Shown here: one piece after another, positions 10,668 to 20,485 of the stretch
Layout of the letters: every line of letters starts with the position of its first letter
Numbering within the stretch: the stretch's first letter is position 1
Assembly: GCA_030386875.1 (NCBI GenBank)
Contig: CM059563.1
Span: forward strand, 14,030,001 to 14,094,000
Length of the DNA: 64,000 nucleotides
Reading direction: 5' to 3'
Source of the DNA: Morinoia aosen
Lineage: Eukaryota; Arthropoda; Malacostraca; Amphipoda; Talitridae
Notes under the pieces: model-generated
What the model saw: the letters and a program-made list of their open reading frames with translations, nothing else
The model's database searches: none
What the model was told of the DNA's origin: nothing
Program-made: the position numbers and the translations under genes

Positions 10668-12873
10668 TGTCGGGTTTTTCCGCCAAAAGATATTGATTTT
10701 TGTTATGGCAAGAATAACTCGATCTTTTTCTCGAAGCGTACTGGATAAATTGCGAGAGTGATAATGAAACACGTTGATGGACTCAGCTTAGTTTCCGTGG
10801 CGGAGTTTATTGTGGAAGCGGAACCAGGAAAAAAAAAGAACTGGCTTCTTTGGCTCTTGATCTCGGAGAGCTGGTTGAGGTGGCAATCCGTGCCGGAGGA
10901 CCAGGCTGGAGTTGACGAAGGCCGGCACGCGATGCAGTAATCGTGGTGAGTGAGTTGTATTTGGGGCAAAACTTGAAGGAGTTCTAAACAGTGACTTAAT
11001 GTGGTCACGTTATGAGGTCTGCTTTCCAAACGTCTAGCCGACAATCGAGCTTGGGTAAATGGAGTAGCTCAAAGGTTTTAGGCTCAGGTAGATTTGCTGG
11101 CCTTTCCCAAGGTAATGCCAAATGGCTGGCTCAATAATAAGGTAAGTTGTGTATAGTTACTGCATGACTCAGGTTAACAACGTAACATTTAACATGGCAT
11201 TCAGTGAAAACCCAGGGAAATTTGACTGTGAGGGTGGTGTGTATGGCGCTGTTGTAGAGGTCCTGCACAGGAGTCCAGGATGCTGGATTAGGTGTTCCAG
11301 GAGAGACATTAAGACATTCCCTACTGAAGATCCAACACAATAATGACAAAACTTCCCACACGGAGAAGTCCGAGAAACTCCTACAGGTTCGACTCCAGCT
11401 AATTAGGATGCTCACTTTGGCAACTCAAGAGAGATAGGACAGACTTTAGGTGGACAGACTTTTAATCAAGAAATAAATTGTTTCATCACTAATGCCTCTG
11501 GCTTCAAATTCTGATTATTAGGTTTAAGAATTTCAAAGAATCAAGATCGTGATTCTTTACAGAGACTACGGGCGAGTAAACACGAGATCTACGAAAAATG
11601 GTGAAAGTATCAAATGACTGCGCTTTTGAAAGCAGTAAGAAGAAAAAAAGACATTAAAATCCTGAAGTTTATGGAAATAAATCCTACTGAAAAATCTTAG
11701 TAGATATCATATGCAATAAAAAGGAATTAAATAATAATATGTATCCCCCAATGATGAAAGGAAGGGGAAACCTAAACGTTGATTTCACAGGCGGAAAAAT
11801 ACGCGAAGAAAGAAAACACGAAAGCACGAAGTTACGCGTGGAGTTAACCGGCGGCTTACGCATCGGCCTAAGCCAAAACCGCCAGCAATTTACACACTCT
11901 TAAGATAGGCAGATGGTAATGGGTGTTTGTCACACGAATGCGATGAAGTAAATTAATTCTATTGAGATGATTGATATCGAATTGAGTGAGGTTACGTAAA
12001 TATATGGAATTGGAATGAAGTTCCAAACTTTAGCAAGTAAACATGAATAACTTCGTAATTTATTAGAAGCTATTTAAAAAAGGACATCTTTAATGATTAT
12101 TTTGCGTTTAAACAAGTTTAAGAAAAGAAACTGCTAGAAGTGATTTGTACAAAAAAAATAAGAAAAAATACTATTAGAACACATGCTTAAACTGCAAATA
12201 AAAAATCACGTAGTAGTGATAGAAGACGGCAGAGTTTTCCGCCATTAAACAAGACGCTATCGGCAACGAACGCCGGCAATTTGGTCGCGTTCGTCCACAA
12301 GTAGTTTATGAAAGATTCGTGATATGATACTGGCAAAACCCGCAATATATGTTTGCAGTAAGGAGAAAAACCAGTACGTTAACTGAATAGCTAGTATGAA
12401 TTTACGCGGGAGTTTGAGAAATGACACGCAATATTCACTCTAGAAAACACATGCTAATCTCAGGATCTTACACTAATTTCTTCATCCCTAATTCACGACA
12501 CTGAGCAGATCCTTAGATTAAAAACACACAATACACCGAAAAACACATGGCACATATTCTTACCCGGTTTTACTCTTATTTTACCCTAAATATCACTGGA
12601 CTTACGAGATGTTCGCGCCACCGCGCCACAAGCAAAAGTGAGTGGACTAGGCGACGCGCTTGTATGTTGCCAGAACGGGCTGCTTAAGAACTCGAAATGT
12701 CGATTGATTATTTGATCTCTCATGTATTTACACAAAAAATTTTAATGATTACGAATTAGAAGTAGAAAATAATTAATAATAAATTAGAGTAATATTTTTA
12801 ATACTACTAATTAATTTATTTAAGTATGAATAGCGAATTTCTAATTTTTACGCTTATGTAGCGGTATGCTACA
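10668..12873 (-). repeat. Element A 3' LTR
   Basis: 2206 bp with TGT...ACA termini. It is nearly identical to 17826-20031 (about four differences by eye, e.g. near 10835, 11511, 12030 and 12448). It is much longer than typical insect gypsy LTRs. Short open frames inside (e.g. 10703-11044 and 11131-11415, minus) recur in both LTRs. They show no recognisable protein and are best left unannotated. Confidence 0.95.
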
Positions 12874-12882
12874 TTACCCCCC
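12874..12882 (-). other. Element A polypurine tract
   Basis: On the minus strand a run of six G followed by TAA directly abuts the TGTAGC start of the 3' LTR. This is the expected position for plus-strand DNA priming. Confidence 0.7.
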
Positions 12883-12914
12883 AAGGCGCAGACCGAAAGG
12901 TCCACCCGCTGCAA

Positions 12915-15900
12915 TCATCTGTAGCGGGAAGGAGGGCGAACTACACGACCCTGCCGAGTTCGGCAATTGGCGAATGATACTGAGCGGGGAAGTTTCACCA
13001 AACGGGTCTGCAAGTTCAGATCGGCAAGAGTCCTAGGAACAGGAGTTACTGCAGCGGGCTCGTCTGGTCTCTCCAGACTTGTCGCTGTGTCAGTAAGAGG
13101 ACTAGGATTAGAGTCTACGATAGGCGTAGGGATAGAGTTTGAGTGTACAGGCACATAGAAAGGGTTACACTCAAGCTGACTAGGCAACAATGCAGTCAAC
13201 TGAGGAAGCTGAGATGGTAGATATGATCGAGTCTCAGTGGAAGGAGAAATCTGCGGAGAAGATGATGAGTTATAGGTTACACTATGATCAGAAGTGTATG
13301 CGACTTTTAATCTGTCTATGCTCACAGGGTCGCTCGAGCCGAATCTGTCGAGGATGAAATATTTTTGCTTGCGTTTAAGTACTTTGAATGGGCCATCATA
13401 AGGGCGCGTGAGTGTAGGCTTAATAGCATCATTGCGGACATACACATGTGTGCAGTCTTGCAGGGCAGAATCTAGTCTGTCCTCAGTCTGAGGCATTCGT
13501 GGAGCCACATACTTGATCTGGCGCATGCACTCTTTCAGGGAGGTTACGTAAGCGGAGCGGTCAGCGGATGAAAATTCAGGCAAGGGTTTTGGGTCAACAA
13601 TGTCGCCGGGGAGACGAAGGGTCCGACCGTATAGCATTTCAGCCGCTGTGCATTGCTGATCCTGTCTATGCAGATTGCGTATGCTCAACAATACAACTGG
13701 AAGTCTGTCAGTCCAATCGTGACTGCAATTAAGACAGCGCAATGCAGACTTAAGGTCTCTGTGGACTCTCTCAATAAGTCCATTTGACTGCGGATGATAT
13801 GCTGTAGTGGATGTGTTTGCACACCCTAAGGCGGAGCTAAGATCCCTCCAGAAGTTGGAGGTGAATTGTGATCCCCGGTCATGCGTGACACTTAAGGGAA
13901 CCCCAAATCTAGAGATCCAGTTAGATAAGAAGGCGCGTGCTACAGTCTCAGTTTGTGTATCTGGGAGAGGGACAGCCTCAACCCAACGCGTGAACCTATC
14001 GATGATGGTCAACAAATAAGAGTAACCGCGCGATAAGGGCAAGGGACCCACCAAATCTAGGTGTATAGAGTCAAACTTGTGACCCGTGAATGCACAACTC
14101 TGCAGCGCTGCACGATTATGTTTCACCACCTTACTACTCTGACACGCATGGCAATTTTGCACAATTTGCTTGACCTCCTTACGCATCGCTGGCCAGACGT
14201 AACGATCAGAAATCAAACGCAATGTACGGTTAATACCAGGGTGACTGAGGGAATGGTAGTGGAGGACAGCTACTCTGCGGAGAGTCGCAGGAAGATACAA
14301 ACGAGAAAGTCGCTCGGCATCACGATACACGCCGTCAACCAAGGTTAGTTTTGGAAGGGAAGGGTTAGAAGATTTGAGAAGGTCCTGAAGTTCAGGATCC
14401 TCCTTTTGAGCAATAGCAATGTTGCCGAAGGTGATTTCGCCACTGGTTTGGACATTATTGATGCGGGACAAGCAATCGGCCACAGTATTGTCGAGGCCTT
14501 TAATGAAACGTATGTCAGTTGTGAACTGACTTATAAAGGAAAGGTGTCGAGCTTCTCTAGGCGAATGTCTTTCAGAAGGCATTTTTATAGCTGAGGTCAA
14601 AGGTTTGTGATCTGTGTAGATCACAAACTCCCTTGCCTCTAGAGCATAGCGAAAGTGTCTCACAGATAGGTAGATAGCAAGAAGTTCCCTACCGAACGCG
14701 CTATAACCACGCTCAGTGGGCGACAGCTTTTTGGAAAAGAAAGCAAGAGGAGAGATGTTAGTGCCCACTTGTTGTTGCAACACAGCACCTACGGCGGTAC
14801 TGGATGCGTCAACAACGAGGCTGAAATCAGCATTAGCAATAGGGTAGGATAGTTCAGTCGTGGAAGCTAACTTATGTTTTATCTCTTCGAACGCTACCCG
14901 TGCTGCGTCTGTCCATTTTATCTCAATAGATTTTTCTTTTCGTTTCGGCTCGAGGAGGTCCGATAAGGGCGCTAAAGTTTGAGCACAGTTGCGTATGAAA
15001 CGATGGTAGAAGTTAACAGAACCTAGGAACCTTCTTAGTTCCTTCTGGGTCTGTGGAAGAGGAAAGTTTTTGATCACTTCTACTTTGGAAGGCAAAGGTT
15101 TTAGACCTAGGCTAGAGATTTCATGACCTAAGTAAATCAGTGATGGCTTTCCGAACTCACATTTCTCAGGATTTACGAGGAGTCCATTGTCGGACAATCT
15201 TTGAAAAACGACCCTAAGATGGTCTTTGTGCAACTCCGGGGTTGTGGACGCCACAAGGATATCGTCTAAGTAGACAAAAGCGAAAGAGAGATCAGAGAAG
15301 ATTTCAGCCATGTGTCTCTGGAACGTTTGAGGCGCGTTCCGGAGACCATATGGCATTTTTAGAAATTCAAAGAGACCAAATGGAGTGATGACAGCGGTCT
15401 TGGGAATCGCAGACTCATCCAAGGGAATTTGATGAAAGGCGGCCTGAAGATCGACCTTAGAGAAAATTTGTGCTCCCTCTAAATTTGCACTGAAATCGTG
15501 AAGGTAAGGGATAGGATATCGATCAGGTAAAGTAACGGCGTTCAACCTGCGGAAATCCCCGCACGGTCTGAATTCACCGTTAGCCTTGGGTACTAGCAAA
15601 AGAGGGCTAGCCCAAGGGCTTTTGGAAGTACGAATTATGCCCTCTTCGAGCATCCTAGCGAATTCTTTCTTAGCTAACGCCAATCGATCAGGCGGCAGTC
15701 GCCTAGCACGGGAGAAAACTGGCGGACCCTGCGTCTCTATGAAGTGCTTTGTACATGTTTGCATGCTGTTAGAAACTAAGTTAGGGTTTGTTAATGCAGG
15801 GAAATTTTTAAGTTCCTGTTCAAAAATACACTCCTCCTTGAAAGCAATCGAGAAGGAATGCAAGACATTAGCTCTAGTTATGCTGCAAGCGGGAATTGAG

Positions 15901-16319
15901 ATCTGTGTCTCCTCGTCCCTAATGCACCTATTTTTAACGTCTACAACAATCCCAAATTTTTCGAGAAAGTCCGCGCCAATGATAGGCTCTTGGACTTCCG
16001 CGATGAGGAAAGTAAACAGGAAAGTTCGCCTCAATCCCAGACTGCACTCTAAGGCTCGTTCACCGTAACAAGGTATTGGCGTGCCGTTTGCGGCGCGTAA
16101 TGTAGCCACTAATGGCTGGTTTTTGACTTTTGCCGTGGCTGGGATAATTGAAACACTGGATCCAGTGTCAATCAAGAAGCGATACTTAGTGACGGGATCG
16201 TGAATGGTCAAGAGGCGAGTAGTCTGGGAATGAGGCAACGCAGTACTCGCTACTATGCGTCGCTGATGGCGTTTCCCGAAGTCAGTTCGGTATAGCGAGG
16301 GCAGAAACGGGACCCGCAC
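12915..16319 (-). CDS. Element A pol: protease, reverse transcriptase, RNase H, integrase
   Basis: An open frame of 1134 codons. Order by residue: aspartic protease with DTG at 51-53; reverse transcriptase at about 200-390 with the YLDD active site at 350-353; RNase H at about 500-617 with D504, E545, D570 and D615; integrase zinc site H689, H693, C723 and C726; integrase core with D755, D814 and E850 (a DD35E spacing); then a GPY/F-like C-terminal module (RPYDGPFKVLKRKQKYF). It starts inside gag, in the -1 frame. Expression is expected as a Gag-Pol fusion by frameshifting at 16271-16277 rather than from its own first Met. No stops or missing catalytic residues are seen. It ends 42 bases from the 3' LTR, leaving no room for env. 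It is very close to the element B copy, with substitutions scattered throughout. Confidence 0.95.
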   Translation of the reverse strand: MRVPFLPSLYRTDFGKRHQRRIVASTALPHSQTTRLLTIHDPVTKYRFLIDTGSSVSIIPATAKVKNQPLVATLRAANGTPIPCYGERALECSLGLRRTFLFTFLIAEVQEPIIGADFLEKFGIVVDVKNRCIRDEETQISIPACSITRANVLHSFSIAFKEECIFEQELKNFPALTNPNLVSNSMQTCTKHFIETQGPPVFSRARRLPPDRLALAKKEFARMLEEGIIRTSKSPWASPLLLVPKANGEFRPCGDFRRLNAVTLPDRYPIPYLHDFSANLEGAQIFSKVDLQAAFHQIPLDESAIPKTAVITPFGLFEFLKMPYGLRNAPQTFQRHMAEIFSDLSFAFVYLDDILVASTTPELHKDHLRVVFQRLSDNGLLVNPEKCEFGKPSLIYLGHEISSLGLKPLPSKVEVIKNFPLPQTQKELRRFLGSVNFYHRFIRNCAQTLAPLSDLLEPKRKEKSIEIKWTDAARVAFEEIKHKLASTTELSYPIANADFSLVVDASSTAVGAVLQQQVGTNISPLAFFSKKLSPTERGYSAFGRELLAIYLSVRHFRYALEAREFVIYTDHKPLTSAIKMPSERHSPREARHLSFISQFTTDIRFIKGLDNTVADCLSRINNVQTSGEITFGNIAIAQKEDPELQDLLKSSNPSLPKLTLVDGVYRDAERLSRLYLPATLRRVAVLHYHSLSHPGINRTLRLISDRYVWPAMRKEVKQIVQNCHACQSSKVVKHNRAALQSCAFTGHKFDSIHLDLVGPLPLSRGYSYLLTIIDRFTRWVEAVPLPDTQTETVARAFLSNWISRFGVPLSVTHDRGSQFTSNFWRDLSSALGCANTSTTAYHPQSNGLIERVHRDLKSALRCLNCSHDWTDRLPVVLLSIRNLHRQDQQCTAAEMLYGRTLRLPGDIVDPKPLPEFSSADRSAYVTSLKECMRQIKYVAPRMPQTEDRLDSALQDCTHVYVRNDAIKPTLTRPYDGPFKVLKRKQKYFILDRFGSSDPVSIDRLKVAYTSDHSVTYNSSSSPQISPSTETRSYLPSQLPQLTALLPSQLECNPFYVPVHSNSIPTPIVDSNPSPLTDTATSLERPDEPAAVTPVPRTLADLNLQTRLVKLPRSVSFANCRTRQGRVVRPPSRYR
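16235..16277 (-). promoter_or_regulatory. Element A -1 frameshift signal (slippery site plus hairpin)
   Basis: Reading on the minus strand, heptamer G_GGA_AAC lies in the gag frame (16277-16271), followed by a 7-base spacer. An 8-bp hairpin follows: GCGACGCA (16263-16256) pairs with TGCGTTGC (16242-16235), with one G-T wobble and a 13-base loop. The gag stop falls inside the hairpin. Spacing and layout match known -1 programmed frameshift sites. Confidence 0.8.
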
Positions 16320-17233
16320 TTTCGTGCTTGGTCACCATACTTTGTGTGATACCAGCATAAATTGCTACCGGCATCACGAGAGCGCGACCGAAAGCGGCGG
16401 TCTTGATTTGACCTATCATAAGATCTACCTCTATCAAAGCGTTGAGGAGGAGGAGGAGGATAGTTAGAGTGATAGTCATAGGGATAGTCGTAGGCATTTT
16501 GGTGGCTTTGGAATCTCCCTGGGCCTTGCTGAATGTGCGCCACACTTTGACTCTGACCTATTTGAAAATTTTGAAGAGCTTGCTTTATTTCAGCGATATC
16601 CTGCTGCAGCTTATCTATTGTGGCTGAGGATTGGCTAGGCGCCGCCGTATTTGACGGGCTAAAAGTTGTAGCTGCTACATTCAAGGAAGCAACTTGTGGT
16701 TCTCGTGGCAAATTGATATTCCTAATTACAGTCTCGGCGGATTCAGCTAATTTTTCTAGCGTTTGCTCGGGCCCTGCTAGCGATAGAAATGGGCGCACGT
16801 TAGGTGACAGCTTTGTCATGAAGACTTCCTTCAGAAATCCCTCAGCTACGGCAACTCCAGTAGCGAGTTTCCGCAGCTCTTTTACGAGCGAAGAAGGAGA
16901 GAAGGAAGCAGAGACAGGTGGAATTGCTGAGGCATCTACAAGACTTCGGAATTTGTCCGCATCGGACATCTGAAGTCTTGCCAAGATTTTGCCTTTCAAG
17001 GTTCCGTAAGGATTATGATCTGGAGGGTTTTCTAATAGATCATTAGAGTCATTAAGTAGTTTTGTGGGCGCAGCGCTCACAAGCGCATAGAATTTGTCTA
17101 TCTCCTGATTTATCCTATTGTACCTAAACACCGCCTCCACCTGGTTGAACCAGGTGTGAGCGTCCCCTGGAATGAAAGGAGGGAGCCTAATGGGATTTGT
17201 GTGTGCTCGATCTTCATTATCGGAGTCAGGCAT
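16253..17233 (-). CDS. Element A gag
   Basis: 326 residues, intact. The N-terminal half is a capsid-like helical region with a conserved motif set (DAHTWFNQVEAVFRYNRI; LVSAAPTKLL; NPYGTLKGKILARLQMSDADK) typical of arthropod Ty3/gypsy Gag. A helical stretch around residue 210-225 (IDKLQQDIAEIKQALQNF) is followed by a Gln/Tyr/Pro-rich linker and an Arg/Ser basic region. The C-terminus has a compact Cys/His unit, CWYHTKYGDQARKCGSRFC, instead of a canonical CCHC knuckle. It should form the particle and bind RNA. It overlaps pol by 67 bases in the -1 frame. Its start, 9 bases after an in-frame-free leader, is supported by strong conservation with element B. Confidence 0.93.
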   Translation of the reverse strand: MPDSDNEDRAHTNPIRLPPFIPGDAHTWFNQVEAVFRYNRINQEIDKFYALVSAAPTKLLNDSNDLLENPPDHNPYGTLKGKILARLQMSDADKFRSLVDASAIPPVSASFSPSSLVKELRKLATGVAVAEGFLKEVFMTKLSPNVRPFLSLAGPEQTLEKLAESAETVIRNINLPREPQVASLNVAATTFSPSNTAAPSQSSATIDKLQQDIAEIKQALQNFQIGQSQSVAHIQQGPGRFQSHQNAYDYPYDYHSNYPPPPPQRFDRGRSYDRSNQDRRFRSRSRDAGSNLCWYHTKYGDQARKCGSRFCPRYTELTSGNAISDA

Positions 17234-17806
17234 GCTAGCAGTCTCTTTTTGGGATGCGCAATTAAGATATCAGTGCCTATGACTTGGGATTAAGTAGCAA
17301 GGGGTTTGCGTTAATTCTTCACCTACTCAATCACTCAAATTAAGTTGAAACAGAAAATAGGAAATATGAAATTGGAAACGAAGAGAAAAAAAATTATTAT
17401 GCGGTATGCGGCAATTTTGCGTAGGCACAAAATTAAGCAGGAGAAAAAAAATTATTTTTCTACCTACTCAATCAATCAATACGTTGAAGAAAACGGAAAG
17501 AGAGAAAATGGGACGAGAATTTTTACGGTGGTCAGGAATAAATGCACAGCACGGAAATAGTAGAAAAATATTTCCCTACCTACTGAGGCACAAAAAACAA
17601 ACAAAGACAGGAAAACAGCATAAAAGAAAGATAAAAAAAATTTTTAAGCTGCTCAGAGAAAATTCATTAGCATGGTCAAAATCCACAGGAAATCTCTCAA
17701 ACCACTACGACATGGGAAATTTATCACTACAATTACGCCAACATTACACTCTCACAACCCCCAGAACACTTCGAGTTTAGTTCTTTCTTTTATTTTAAAA
17801 AATAAT
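17234..17806 (-). other. Element A untranslated leader
   Basis: The region between the primer site and gag. It contains the same repeated TACCTACTCAATCA-type blocks (minus strand: GATTGAGTAGGTA) seen in the element B leader. No coding potential is recognised. Packaging or dimerisation signals would be expected here but cannot be seen directly. Confidence 0.6.
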
Positions 17807-17824
17807 TTCCCGGCCAATGCACCA
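17807..17824 (-). other. Element A primer binding site (tRNA-Gly type, one mismatch)
   Basis: On the minus strand TGGTGCATTGGCCGGGAA lies one base after the 5' LTR. It matches the complement of the 3' end of insect tRNA-Gly(GCC) as I know it, except T for C at the ninth base. Element B has the exact match. Confidence 0.75.
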
Positions 17825-17825
17825 G

Positions 17826-20031
17826 TGTCGGGTTTTTCCGCCAAAAGATATTGATTTTTGTTATGGCAAGAATAACTCGATCTTTTTCTCGAAGCGTACT
17901 GGATAAATTGCGAGAGTGATAATGAAACACGTTGATGGACTCAGCTTAGTTTCCGTGGCGGAGTTTATTGTGGAAGCGGAACCAGGAAAAAAGAAGAACT
18001 GGCTTCTTTGGCTCTTGATCTCGGAGAGCTGGTTGAGGTGGCAATCCGTGCCGGAGGACCAGGCTGGAGTTGACGAAGGCCGGCACGCGATGCAGTAATC
18101 GTGGTGAGTGAGTTGTATTTGGGGCAAAACTTGAAGGAGTTCTAAACAGTGACTTAATGTGGTCACGTTATGAGGTCTGCTTTCCAAACGTCTAGCCGAC
18201 AATCGAGCTTGGGTAAATGGAGTAGCTCAAAGGTTTTAGGCTCAGGTAGATTTGCTGGCCTTTCCCAAGGTAATGCCAAATGGCTGGCTCAATAATAAGG
18301 TAAGTTGTGTATAGTTACTGCATGACTCAGGTTAACAACGTAACATTTAACATGGCATTCAGTGAAAACCCAGGGAAATTTGACTGTGAGGGTGGTGTGT
18401 ATGGCGCTGTTGTAGAGGTCCTGCACAGGAGTCCAGGATGCTGGATTAGGTGTTCCAGGAGAGACATTAAGACATTCCCTACTGAAGATCCAACACAATA
18501 ATGACAAAACTTCCCACACGGAGAAGTCCGAGAAACTCCTACAGGTTCGACTCCAGCTAATTAGGATGCTCACTTTGGCAACTCAAGAGAGATAGGACAG
18601 ACTTTAGGTGGACAGACTTTTAATCAAGAAATAAATTGTTTCATCACTAATGCCTCTGGCTTTAAATTCTGATTATTAGGTTTAAGAATTTCAAAGAATC
18701 AAGATCGTGATTCTTTACAGAGACTACGGGCGAGTAAACACGAGATCTACGAAAAATGGTGAAAGTATCAAATGACTGCGCTTTTGAAAGCAGTAAGAAG
18801 AAAAAAAGACATTAAAATCCTGAAGTTTATGGAAATAAATCCTACTGAAAAATCTTAGTAGATATCATATGCAATAAAAAGGAATTAAATAATAATATGT
18901 ATCCCCCAATGATGAAAGGAAGGGGAAACCTAAACGTTGATTTCACAGGCGGAAAAATACGCGAAGAAAGAAAACACGAAAGCACGAAGTTACGCGTGGA
19001 GTTAACCGGCGGCTTACGCATCGGCCTAAGCCAAAACCGCCAGCAATTTACACACTCTTAAGATAGGCAGATGGTAATGGGTGTTTGTCACACGAATGCG
19101 ATGAAGTAAATTAATTCTATTGAGATGATTGATATCGAATTGAGTGAGGTTACGTAAATATATGGAATTGGAATGAAGTTCCAAACTTTAGTAAGTAAAC
19201 ATGAATAACTTCGTAATTTATTAGAAGCTATTTAAAAAAGGACATCTTTAATGATTATTTTGCGTTTAAACAAGTTTAAGAAAAGAAACTGCTAGAAGTG
19301 ATTTGTACAAAAAAAATAAGAAAAAATACTATTAGAACACATGCTTAAACTGCAAATAAAAAATCACGTAGTAGTGATAGAAGACGGCAGAGTTTTCCGC
19401 CATTAAACAAGACGCTATCGGCAACGAACGCCGGCAATTTGGTCGCGTTCGTCCACAAGTAGTTTATGAAAGATTCGTGATATGATACTGGCAAAACCCG
19501 CAATATATGTTTGCAGTAAGGAGAAAAACCAGTACGTTAACTGAATAGCTAGTATGAATTTACGCGGGAGTTTGAGAAATGACACGCAATATTCACTCTA
19601 TAAAACACATGCTAATCTCAGGATCTTACACTAATTTCTTCATCCCTAATTCACGACACTGAGCAGATCCTTAGATTAAAAACACACAATACACCGAAAA
19701 ACACATGGCACATATTCTTACCCGGTTTTACTCTTATTTTACCCTAAATATCACTGGACTTACGAGATGTTCGCGCCACCGCGCCACAAGCAAAAGTGAG
19801 TGGACTAGGCGACGCGCTTGTATGTTGCCAGAACGGGCTGCTTAAGAACTCGAAATGTCGATTGATTATTTGATCTCTCATGTATTTACACAAAAAATTT
19901 TAATGATTACGAATTAGAAGTAGAAAATAATTAATAATAAATTAGAGTAATATTTTTAATACTACTAATTAATTTATTTAAGTATGAATAGCGAATTTCT
20001 AATTTTTACGCTTATGTAGCGGTATGCTACA
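17826..20031 (-). repeat. Element A 5' LTR
   Basis: 2206 bp, the transcriptionally upstream LTR. On the minus strand it opens with the small palindrome TGTAGC-ATACC-GCTACA and ends CCCGACA. Promoter elements were not assigned. Confidence 0.95.
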
Positions 20032-20035
20032 AACG

Positions 20036-20485
20036 CCCGGCGGACTGGCGGGATCTTGACTGGAAGATCTTCTCTAGGTGGGCACTCCGTGCCAGCACGG
20101 CCCGGTGGTGATGCGATGACGTAGGCAGGATGTAATGAGTCGTGTTTGGGAATTGATATGAGCCCAATTTAGACTAACTAGTAGCATCATTTTTTATAAA
20201 AAGAACCCGTGACGTTGGTGGTGTCACTAATGGTATCAGCTTTATTAATCCCAAGCTGGACGAGCAAGTTATCGTAGTAGAAGCAGGTAGTTTAGCTAGC
20301 CTGTGAGTGTAATCTTAGGCTTACTAGCTTCCCAAAAATAACCCATGTGAATTGCAAGGGAATAAATTGTAAATGAGATTTCTCAGACCCAAAGCTCAGG
20401 TAGGATTTAGTTAAGGCAAAACAAAGCTCAGGGAACTGAGTGTGTTAACAAGGCCCAAACAAGGTAAAGCAAGGCCCAGGGAAAC
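20036..20485 (-). repeat. Solo LTR, segment 2
   Basis: 450 bases between elements A and B. It is diverged from the element LTRs but alignable (e.g. the stretch around GGGCACTCCGTGCC and GTCGTGTTTGGGA). It contains the right copy of the AACG duplication just before it and ends with AAAC, the left target duplication of element B. Confidence 0.75.

Larger units (their letters stand above)
10668..20031 (-). mobile_element. Element A: complete Ty3/gypsy-type LTR retrotransposon
   Basis: A 9364-bp element on the minus strand. It has two 2206-bp LTRs, a primer site next to the 5' LTR, gag, pol in the -1 frame, and a G-run polypurine tract next to the 3' LTR. It is flanked by AACG (10664-10667 and 20032-20035). 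The LTRs differ at only about four positions by eye, and both frames are open, so it is a young and possibly competent copy. There is no env frame between pol and the 3' LTR. The order PR-RT-RNaseH-IN places it in Ty3/gypsy (Metaviridae). I cannot assign the clade with confidence. Confidence 0.95.

Noticed and set aside
10703..11415. Open frames of 94-113 codons inside the element A LTR (repeated at 17861-18573)
   Set aside because: They recur only because the LTRs are identical. The related LTR of element B does not keep the frames intact, and no protein family is recognisable.
12967..16973. Many + strand open frames opposite element A gag and pol
   Set aside because: They are antisense shadows of the conserved gag/pol codons.
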